DNA of 64,000 nt from Crossaster papposus (taxonomy: Eukaryota; Echinodermata; Asteroidea; Velatida; Solasteridae), in contig JBAIAA010000025.1 in the NCBI GenBank assembly GCA_037893245.1, forward strand, positions 1,674,001 through 1,738,000, in the 5' to 3' direction. A program made the translations under genes and the position numbers. Below the pieces are notes generated by a model, which was not told the DNA's origin, did not search any database, and saw only the letters and a program-made list of their open reading frames with translations. Positions 56,420 to 64,000 of this stretch are shown here, one piece after another (position 1 is the stretch's first letter; every line of letters begins with the position of its first letter).

Positions 56420-56935
56420 CAAGATAAGCCCCGCAGGTGCTGTGCGTTCCTCGGGTGTTAAAAAAGTCATATTCCACCCACATCACAGCAGTCAACAATA
56501 ATTGTAATACAATGTACCTCTGTCTTGGATACTGTTTTTTGTATTGATCTAGAACGATCACGTGTCCTGTGTATAACAACGCATATTCCACTCCCTGTGT
56601 GATATATGTGCTATCAATGTGTGAGCGTGATACTAGTGAGCTCACCGAGCCATGAATCCAAGACAAAGGTATATAAACAAAACAATTGTTGACTGCTGTC
56701 ATGTGATATATGACGGTGTGAACACCCTCGGAAATGCATAGCACCCTTAGCTTTGCCTCAGGTGCTACGTGTCCCCGGGTGTTAAAAATGTCATATTCCA
56801 CATCACAACAGTCATCTGAACTCACTCTGAGCTCTAAGAGAGCAGCCATGTGATCACGCTCATCACAAACTGATAACACATTAATGTGATACCACACAGG
56901 GAGTGTGTCATGTGTTTTTATAGACCGGGAACTTG
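56420..56935. repeat. Foldback cluster beside the exon
   Basis: Two sets of inverted words: CAGCAGTCAACAAT (56487) against ATTGTTGACTGCTG (56685), and CACTCCCTGTGTG-TAT (56590) against ATACCACACAGGGAGTG (56892). GGGTGTTAAAAA-GTCATATTCCAC also occurs twice as a direct repeat (56454, 56778). Long minus-strand frames across it are accidental extensions of the exon. Confidence 0.7.
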
Positions 56936-57404
56936 AACGTTCTAGATTAATACAAACACAATATCCCCAAAAGAGGTATAACAAACACATTTCTTGTCCT
57001 ATATGAAACAAGACAGGTTGTACACAATACCCTAAATCATAGGCGGTGGAAGCATTCGAATTTTCCCAAGCGTTTTATTCTTTTGGCTCTACCACTACTG
57101 GCGTACATTTGAAATTAAACCACGCTCTAGTGGCCGAGATACGTTGCACGTGTGTTTGTTTGTTTAAAACTTTTGCTTTTCTACACTCCCCAAAACACTT
57201 TTCAGTGCATTTTGCTTGCAAAGTCAATAGTCTGTTCAAGAGCAATGGTAAGGGATTTAGAAACACCCGCCCACTCCACCCTCATGCTCATCAACTTTTT
57301 CAAAGTTACTAATTTAGGAGAAGTAGTGCAGTGCCCGTTTAAAATGTGACTGTTCGGAACGGGCAAATTGCTTGGCCTCCGGTATAGACCCGCAAACGTG
57401 AAGG

Positions 57405-57720
57405 AATAGACGATGTGCCACCTGTTTACATCTACACTGTGTGGGCGTTTATAATTTTGTGGGCGTTTATATTTTTGTGAGCGTTTATATTTTGGTTCAG
57501 TGTATATTAAAATGTGCGGTATGCGTACGCGTCGTGTTTTGCATACACTTTGGTCGAGGACAGACGTCGCAGACGGTTCGCTCGCCTTTGACTTTTATGT
57601 GACCTCTGATGTCACTCTTAACCAAATTCGTGTAAAACATGATGTGTGCACATACTATACCGCCTAGCACATTTGAATATACAAAATGTATATGTAAACA
57701 GAAAACACATGGTCTATACA
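57405..57720. mobile_element. Foldback MITE (TATAGACGATGTGCC family), copy 2
   Basis: Starts ATAGACGATGTGCC, TGTTTACATCT; ends ATGGTCTATA, with internal TTATGTGACCTCTGATGTCA and GTGTAAAACATGATG shared with 22315-22556. Three GGGCGTTTATA-TTTTGTG repeats (57446-57496) are specific to this copy. Confidence 0.75.
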
Positions 57721-58850
57721 GTACAGCGCCATAACAGCGCGCCATATCTACACTTCTATGGGCGGTCATTAGGGCAAAAATAGACAACCGCAAAATTAAA
57801 GTAAAGCAAAAAAATAAAAAATAAACAACCACAATGCAGCTCACGAATATTTTGGCTGTATAGTGCAGCAGTCGTGCCATACTAGTAAGGTACATACTAT
57901 AAACACTATTGATTAAAGACGGCATAATGTATCCTCTCATATTCTGGGATTTCACTGATTGTTATTCATGTACTCCATATTATGTGTATAAACTAATCAT
58001 TTTCAATACATGTAGCTACCATGTAACACAAAGCCGTATTGTATAAATTTACATGTATTGTTTATTTGCAAATTATTTGGGTGAATGGGGTTCCAGATAA
58101 TAAAACAAGCTTTTGTTGTTTTTTTCTTGGGTCAGGAGCCTCAAAATAAAAAGGGCCGTCCTAATAAACACATCACTTTCTTACAGATAAACCTGCTCGG
58201 GAGAGCCAAATTATTTTTGACAAAGGGCATAATGATCCTATACAATTGCTCTTAAATTTCTATAAATTTGTCATTACCCTTCTAATCTAATTCAATCATG
58301 TTTAGTATTAAAATGTAAGTACTAAAATCTGGAAAGTCATGCATGGTCAGGGTTACTCATAATATTTATGCAACTCTTTTGTAATAAAGATACGTTTCAC
58401 AACATTTAATGTTTTCAATTTGAAATATCCCAGTTGCATCCATTTTTTAGTTGTTGAACACTAGTATTATTTTCTACCCGATAGCACTATTCAAGGTGGG
58501 AATCAGACCGCAGCTGCCACACAAGGCGAGGAAAGTAACCACAGTGCCAAGTTCACTTCTCAATGGTTAGAAATACATGTATATGTGTATACATTATGTA
58601 ATGGTTAAAGTAATAATACATAAAAAGGGCTGCCTGTTAGCATGACCTTACATTGTATGCAGTGGCCCATGGTCTATTTAAAGAAAACAGCAAGGTTTTT
58701 ATTTGAGCAAGTTACTTTCAATTGAAAACCTTATGATGTGGGTACAACAAGCAAGTTTATACACACACCTAGCTGGTACTCTACTCCATAAGTTTCTCGG
58801 TCCGTTTGTCGTACAATCCCATTATGTTTTCAGGACGTCAACAAGGTTTT
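57721..58850. other. Intronic DNA, no feature recognised
   Basis: AT-rich; lies between GGT-like exons. A 152-codon minus-strand frame at 57955-57497 overlaps the MITE and is rejected. Confidence 0.4.
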
Positions 58851-59059
58851 TCTATAGAAGTTATAAGTAATGATTCCACCGGCTAGTGGGTGCCGCGCAA
58901 AGCGCTGCATCCCGCTAGTTTACAATTCCTGCGCGTGGCAATCGGATGCACTGACGATTCGATCACGGTTAGAATAACCCCTTAGCGGCTATCCGGCCTA
59001 TCCACGGCTATCCACGGAGGTTTCCCAGACGAAACCTCCGTGTCAGATAATCAAGCTCT

Positions 59060-59272
59060 CAGCCAGCTAGTCAGGGGGATGTTCGTTTCACGCCCCCGAC
59101 ACGCAGGCTGGTGCCCACATTGAAGCTCATTAACGTGTTATCCAGGTTATCGAGATTTCCATTTTTACTTAACATGTCCATTAAGGTCGTCTTCTTGTTA
59201 GCAGTAGCTACGTCTAGACGACACAGTGAACTGCATTCCCTTCCGTCAGAGGCGGGCCACATCCGGTTGGAA

Positions 59273-59314
<42 letters not shown>

Positions 59315-59742
59315 CTGCCTGCTACCTAGAGTAGGGTTCTTGACTAAGAATCAGTCAGAGTCCTTTTCGCCTCCAGACATCAGGGCTTTGAAGTGTTACA
59401 TCTACCGCACGAAGGCGCTTATTATAGAGCCGGCTATTTGCAGCTATTTGGCACGACGACCCTGCCACACCGGCCAGCTTCTCGCGACACGATCGCTCGA
59501 TGGTTAGTTACTGCCATCCGCTCATCCGCTCACCCGCTCACGTTTCAACAGTATATACCATTGAATCGATTCGTGCACATGATATCAGGGCGGCATTCAC
59601 TTCGTGGGCCTTCTCTAAGAGCATCTTCTTAAATGGCATCACACAGGCTGCGTGTTGGAAGACGCCCAACACCTTCACTGAGTGCTACCTAAAAGACGTT
59701 CTCCAGGCAGAGGGCAGAGCATTGCTGAGGGCAGCTATCTAG
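59060..59742 (+). pseudogene. DIRS-type tyrosine recombinase (second superfamily member), interrupted by poly-G
   Basis: Plus strand, opposite to the host gene. INVLSRLSRFPF, then VVFLLAVATSRRHSELHSLP with the first catalytic Arg, then after the poly-G LLPRVGFLTKNQSESFSP, then in a shifted frame VRAHDIRAAFTSWAFSKSIF (H-x-x-R equivalent, D-I-R) and AACWKTPNTFTECYLKDV with the nucleophile Tyr. This is the recombinase type of classical DIRS elements, distinct from the S-L-R-A-G-G type elsewhere in the window. Only the 3' part of the element is seen; the RT is absent. A frameshift near 59500 and the G tract inactivate it. Confidence 0.8.
59274..59313 (+). repeat. 40-base poly-G tract
   Basis: Uninterrupted G from 59274 to 59313 inside the recombinase frame. 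A run this long is rare in animal genomes and may be a true expansion or an assembly or sequencing artefact. Confidence 0.9.
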
Positions 59743-60068
59743 CCGGACCTCATCACGTCTGCAGCACCCTCTCCAGCTGGGGACCTCCCTATAATTGATA
59801 AGTCACCATGCCCCCCTCTCCCCTCCCACCCTAAGGGCAAGATTTTACGGACAATCCCCGGCATGTACATAAGTTGGGTGTATACGTTATAGGATTTCGG
59901 ACTTAAAATAACAATTGTTTATCCAAACAACTTAAAACTTGACAACGCACAAGTGGCATTCTTGGGCCCTGAGCAATACACCTACCGATGTTCGTCTTTA
60001 TTCATTGCCCAGGTCTAAATAATCAAATTACAGACAGACAAACAGACACAGAGATTCCTGGAACTACA
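59743..60068. other. Intronic DNA, no feature recognised
   Basis: Probably the 3' untranslated tail of the DIRS fragment, then ordinary intron. Confidence 0.4.
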
Positions 60069-60641
60069 GGGTGTATCCCCAAAAATGCAACAAAAATATA
60101 AGGGAATACCACACGTAGAATGTATAACTAACATCGATATGGTTTCAACAAATACTGGTTTCGACTTTTAGTTTTAAATGAGACATCAAACATCCAAATC
60201 TGATGTTTGACAAAGTTATAAATAGTTTTCCAAGAGGGGGCAGATTGACCATGGGACCAAGTTTTTCGATTTTGTTTAGATTTTGTGCCAGTGTAGACTT
60301 TTTGTGCCACCGAAATGAACCAGAGATGACGGCAGCGGGCATGGTGGCTCAGCGCTGGTTATTTCAGTGGCGACTTGATTTCAAGTCTACATTAAATTGC
60401 ATAGTATCCAAACAAAATCGAAAAGTTTGGTCCCATGGTAAATTTGACCCCTCTTATACAATTATTTATAACTCTGTCAAACATCTTATTCTGTCGAACA
60501 TTGTCAGATTTGGGCGTTCGATGTCTCATTTTAAAGCGAAAACCAGTATCTTTGAAACCATATAATGGTATCGATGTTGTACACTCTACGTTTGGTATTC
60601 CCTTATATTTTGGTTGCATTTGTTTTTGATACACCTTATAA
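60069..60641. mobile_element. Foldback MITE abutting a GGT-like exon
   Basis: The left arm starts GGTGTATC-CCCAAAAATGCAAC, with AAAATATAAGGGAATACC and ATCGATATGGTTTC following. The right arm is the complement, ending GATACACC. Arms of about 220-240 bases pair imperfectly around a ~110-base centre. It ends only about 25 bases from the exon donor at 60665. Confidence 0.82.
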
Positions 60642-60665
60642 TAGTCAGATGCGTATTGTACGTAC

Positions 60666-60856
60666 TCGAGGCTCAATGAGCTAGTATATGACACAGCATT
60701 CCCCTTCCCATCCTTGACGGAGATGTGCGTAGCGCCTCCAGCGGAGTCCATTTTGGGGGCGTACATGCTCCCGTATTCTCGGAAACTCAAGACATCATTT
60801 TGTATATTTCCCCTTGAGTCAGTAGCTGTTGAAGTCTTCGCCAGTTTGTTTATGAC
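60666..60856 (-). CDS. Gamma-glutamyltransferase-like gene, exon with the nucleophile region
   Basis: 191 bases in phase 0 to phase 2: VINKLAKTSTATDSRGNIQN, then FREYGSMYAPKMDSAGGATH, then ISVKDGKGNAVSYTSSLSL. In the family this is the autoprocessing site: residues G-G are followed by the catalytic Thr (human G-G-T-A-H-L-S). Here G-G is followed by Ala, with Thr one place later (G-G-A-T-H-I-S). Acceptor TTGGTACGTTACAG and donor GA-GTACGT are good; the split codon joins cleanly to the next exon. GGT is normally a membrane-anchored ectoenzyme that cleaves the gamma-glutamyl bond of glutathione. If this Ala is real, self-cleavage and catalysis should fail. Confidence 0.9.
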
Positions 60857-61162
60857 CTGTAACGTACCAAGAGGGCTAGTGTTCATATATAATATTTGGT
60901 TTGGTGAAACAAAGTTCGAAACCAAATAAGAATGTTTAGCAGCTTTGCGTGAGGCTCTTGGAAATCAATGAGATAGAGAAATCAGCTTAGATTTCCGGTA
61001 AACGTTGGGATTTAGAATTTTTAATAGGCAAATCAATGAACTAATTGTTCAAACGAAGGCTCAAAAATATTCACTTTTAAGCCAATATGGCTTCAAAGAA
61101 TTTATTACCCCGAGAAAGCTTGGTATGCAGGGGTCTGGCCCAAGTCCTCTTTCCCACGCTAC
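60857..61162. other. Intronic DNA
   Basis: Short intron flank; nothing recognised. Confidence 0.4.
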
Positions 61163-61487
61163 ATTGTAACCAACAATGTGTAATTGTTTACAATTTGACC
61201 AACGTTGGGTACATTTTACCCAACGCATTCTTTTTAAAACAATTTAACCAACTACATGTATGTTGTGTTGTTCACTGACGGTTGGTACACACTTGTCATT
61301 TTACCCACAGTGTCGTTATTTTTAACGAAATTCAACTAACATAAGGTTGATGTACCCATTTTTACAAACTGTTGGTTACCAGGTGAACAACACAGCAGTT
61401 GGTTAAAAATGTGCCCAACGTTGGGTAAAATTGGAAAAATGTACACAGTGTTAGTTACACTTTGAAACAACTTTGTTAACCAACAAA
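61163..61487. repeat. Word-array element: GTTGGTTA / TTGGGTAAAAT copies in both orientations
   Basis: Words such as CCAACGTTGGGTA-ATTTTACCCAAC, GTTGGTTA, TTAACCAAC and GTTGGGTAAAATT recur on both strands, without fixed period, over about 325 bases inside a GGT-like intron. The ends GTAACCAAC and GTTAACCAAC are not clearly inverted. Confidence 0.65.
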
Positions 61488-61573
61488 ATATAATACATGT
61501 TTTAAGATTGTACAGCTACATATAAGACAGTATAATATTGTACTCAATTGTGAAATAAAATACTTTATCTTAC

Positions 61574-61713
61574 TTTGTTAATGCTGTCCTCAAATGTTGG
61601 GTCACCCAACTGACTGTGTTCAGCTAAAGCAAACTTAAAGGATTCTAGTATTTGATGATAGGCCTGCACTTCTGTTTCTGTGTCTCCTGTGCTGCCCCAA
61701 TACAAGTTGTACC
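61574..61713 (-). CDS. Gamma-glutamyltransferase-like gene, most 5' recognised exon
   Basis: 140 bases: two bases of a split codon, then YNLYWGSTGDTETEVQAYHQ, ILESFKFALAEHSQLGDPTF, EDSINK. It matches the GGT stretch G-Y-N, then Y-H-R-I-V-E-A-F-R-F-A-Y-A, then L-G-D-P-x-F. The acceptor TTTCCCCCTCAACAG and donor AAA-GTAAGA are strong. It joins the next exon in phase 0. The preceding exons, encoding the N-terminal signal anchor and most of the large subunit, are not visible up to 64000 and must lie beyond the window. Confidence 0.9.
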
Positions 61714-61807
61714 CTGTTGAGGGGGAAATACGAGAATGTGTCTAAAACGTATACGCCACAAAATAGTAGCCAACGAGTGAACACTGTGGACGGCAGCTGG
61801 GATATAC

Positions 61808-62104
61808 TACACCTCAGACATATTCATAAACACATTGGAGCGCGTCATTGGCCGATTCCGCGCTGCCACGTGACGCGCTGCCACGTGACGTAATGCCGGC
61901 AAGTAGCCAGCTTGCTGCCGAGCGGAATTCGTAGACGTGTAGTCTGTGGCATGTAATCTTTACGGAACCAGTCTTAGTAACGTTACTACCGGTAGATTTC
62001 CGTCATTGACTGACGAAGAACCTAAATACATTGTGCTGAATAAAGATGAAAAATCTACGAAGGCCGTTATCGACAAGGCAGTGAATATTGATGAGGTGTA
62101 GTAA
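61808..62104. mobile_element. Small MITE (TACTACACCTCA ends)
   Basis: The ends TACTACACCTCA-ACATATTCA and TGAATATTGATGAGGTGTAGTA are inverted over about 24 bases with a few mismatches. CTGCCACGTGACG occurs twice inside. No coding. Confidence 0.65.
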
Positions 62105-62138
62105 AACAAATACAGCATGTTTTTTTTCTTCTGGAAAA

Positions 62139-62236
62139 TAGTGGGAATTACTGGCCTCCCCTTGGAGTAGGTCAGCTCGACGTTTCGCGGCTGGAGGTAG
62201 TCAAGCTGACCTACACCTCGGAACCAGTAAATCCCA
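62139..62236. repeat. Hairpin with ~42-base arms
   Basis: AGTGGGAATTACTGG, then GTAGGTCAGCT, pair with AGCTGACCTAC and CCAGTAAATCCCACT around a short GC-rich centre. Confidence 0.75.
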
Positions 62237-62418
62237 CTACTTCCCCTCAAACCATGCTTCGTATATTACAAAATGTTATGTCCTACTCATGTACAAAGAT
62301 ATTCATCAATTTGATCATTATTAACTATACGGCACAGATTAAGCGACATTAATTTGTAACTTAAACTTATGATCATTTTACTAATTATCACTGGACAAAC
62401 TTGCCTTATACAACTTAA

Positions 62419-62797
62419 AGGTAGGATACACCATTTGAAGATATCAAAATTGTTTACTACCAAATTATTAGGAAATATTTTACTTATTTGAATGTTAATA
62501 ATGATTGCAGGCATCCAGCAAAAAGTATTGCGCCAGATATCCTGTAAATGTTCCGGGAAATTGAATTGTATTTATAACAAATTAATCACAATCGCCAAAC
62601 TGCGATTGCGAAAAAAAAATATAATAATAATCTCTGCCTGACACCGGTTGAAAAGGAACGCCGTTTTTCTTGCTTTTTTCGGAATCCATGATTGTAACAC
62701 TTTTGACAGGTCAGTTAAACGATATTTACTGTAAAATACAACCCCCAATTCACCTATTCATTATAATTCAAGCAATTACCAACGGTGTATCCTACCT
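62419..62797. mobile_element. TTAA MITE (family 1), best copy
   Basis: Ends AGGTAGGATACACC and GGTGTATCCTACCT, perfect over 14 bases. TTAA lies on both sides (62415-62418, 62798-62801). Orientation is opposite to the copies at 7681 and 63028. Non-coding. Confidence 0.88.
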
Positions 62798-63027
62798 TTA
62801 AGAATGCCTTAAAGGCTAAAGTAAAGGAGACAAAAGGCATAAACATTAGGCCAATTTCCAGGCTCATAGGCCAGTTTTGAACATACTTGTTTAATACCAG
62901 CCAAACATATTTTCTTCCCCATTCATGAACATGTTTTGATCAAAAAGTCAAAACAAGTCAACAATTGACAATTTTCCAACGATTGTGATCAACAATTTTA
63001 CCTCGTGTTTGAAGGAACACACCTTAA

Positions 63028-63367
63028 AAGGTAGGATACACCATTGGTTATTATCACGAATGGGTGGATTTGTGGGGTTGTATTGTATAGTAAATATCGT
63101 CTAACTGACCTGACCGAAGTTTTACAATCATGAATGCTGAGAAAAGCAAGAAAAACGGTGTTCGTTTTCAACGGTGTTCGTTTACGATCGCTGGCGATTG
63201 TGAATTTGTTTTTATAAAATTCCATTTTTCGGAACAATTACAGGATATTTAGCGCAAACCTTTTGCTGGATGCCTACAATTATTATTTACTTTTAAATAA
63301 GTAAGATATTTCCTAATATTTTGGTAGTAAATTTGTTTTGATATCTGCAAAATGGTGTATCCACTTT
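63028..63367. mobile_element. TTAA MITE (family 1), third copy
   Basis: Starts AAGGTAGGATACACC after TTAA (63024-63027) and ends AATGGTGTATCCACTT. The interior shares GTTGTATTGTATAGTAAATA, AATGCTGAGAAAAGCA and GATATTTCCTAATATTTTGG with the other copies. The right target site is mutated. Confidence 0.8.
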
Positions 63368-64000
63368 TATAGTGTAAGCTAATATTAGGGGGGACAATAC
63401 AAATTTTAATATTGCTTTTAGGAAGTTATTTGGGACTATTTCTTGAAGGGCTTGGTGAGTAGATTGCAAATCTCTTTCAACTTTCAAAATCGGTCAAAGC
63501 GTTGCCAAGTTATGGTCCGATAAACTTTTCAGATTGCGCTTTTTCCTAGACAACAAACGTATTAAGCAACAGTAATTAAAAAGTGTTTTTTGAACCATCT
63601 CATTTATTCTATTTACATCTTTCAAGCATTTCAAATCATCTTTTCTAGTATGTATGTTGCTCATATTTTTCATATAAGTCTTTCTTTTTTAGATGATACA
63701 TTTCATGAGATCTGCAAATTCTCATGTTGTTACTCGTTGTCTAGTGGGTCTGCACGGTGTGTATGACACCCCTACTAATATGGTATGTACCTCGTGCACG
63801 TGCCCTTGTATTTTTATGGAGATGGAAGCGCATTTCACCTGCTGCTTGATATGAAGTGATGTATGTTAAACTATTAATATGACTATTAATATACAGACTC
63901 ATCGGTAGTACTGCGCATGCCGTGTGAAGTTTTAACCATTGGAAGAGTCATGTAATAGATCATTATAGAAGTCCAAATTTAATGCGACACCGGAAAATGT
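63368..64000. other. No feature recognised
   Basis: AT-rich DNA upstream of the recognised GGT-like exons. No exon matching the earlier part of the family was found. Confidence 0.4.

Noticed and set aside
56037..57011. 324-codon minus-strand frame taken as one protein
   Set aside because: Only 56367-56127 matches the GGT family and it is bounded by splice sites; the rest runs through a foldback repeat.
57497..57955. 152-codon minus-strand frame with hydrophobic stretches
   Set aside because: It overlaps a foldback MITE and has no family match; probably chance.

Overview
Organism. The window reads as animal nuclear DNA, most likely from a marine invertebrate (a deuterostome such as amphioxus, hemichordate or sea urchin would fit, but I cannot fix the species). 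The reasons are an intron-split gamma-glutamyltransferase-like gene, a tRNA-derived SINE, CR1-like LINE debris, three tyrosine-recombinase (DIRS/PAT/Ngaro-like) retroelements, many TTAA and foldback MITEs, a ~90-bp satellite, and very little host coding sequence. Nothing is prokaryotic.

Layout. 1-2.4 kb: 3' remnant of a plus-strand tyrosine-recombinase retroelement, then a foldback MITE with a TTGGCA target duplication. 2.4-6.7 kb: dispersed repeats and a LINE reverse transcriptase scrap. 6.67-9.76 kb: ~86-95-bp satellite, invaded twice by MITEs that used TTAA sites of the satellite itself. 9.8-13.3 kb: possible Ty3-type integrase scrap, GC-rich minisatellites, an array of short AACAGTA-like words, direct repeats. 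13.30-19.16 kb: a SINE split by an almost complete minus-strand split-direct-repeat retroelement (gag, RT, RNase H, tyrosine recombinase). 19.15-20.5 kb: decayed CR1-like LINE (SGNH esterase plus endonuclease), minus strand. 20.7-25.1 kb: word-array element, small foldbacks and a 1.25-kb giant inverted repeat.

25.58-51.00 kb: one 25.4-kb composite of Helitron/Helentron-like non-autonomous elements. Each complete unit starts with a short palindrome (AGCTGTTTCGGC or GGCTTTTTCGC), runs into a poly-T tract, and ends with the inverted copy of that palindrome arm, a stem-loop and CTAG followed by T. Starts and ends of each subtype occur in almost equal numbers and parse like nested brackets, so the whole block can be read as elements inserted into the poly-T tracts of earlier elements. 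Its units carry 23 same-strand motifs close to the CTCF consensus, plus very many TGACGTCA (CRE-type), CACGTG and CCGGAAGT (ETS-type) motifs.

51-64 kb: mostly non-coding DNA followed by four exons of a gamma-glutamyltransferase-like gene on the minus strand (61713 down to 55287). These have good splice sites and matching phases but lack key active-site residues. Its introns hold foldback MITEs, TTAA MITEs and a third tyrosine recombinase fragment interrupted by 40 G. The host gene continues out of the window on its 5' side; its 3' end was not identified.

Apart from the GGT-like gene I see no intact host gene. Most open frames here are chance readings through repeats.
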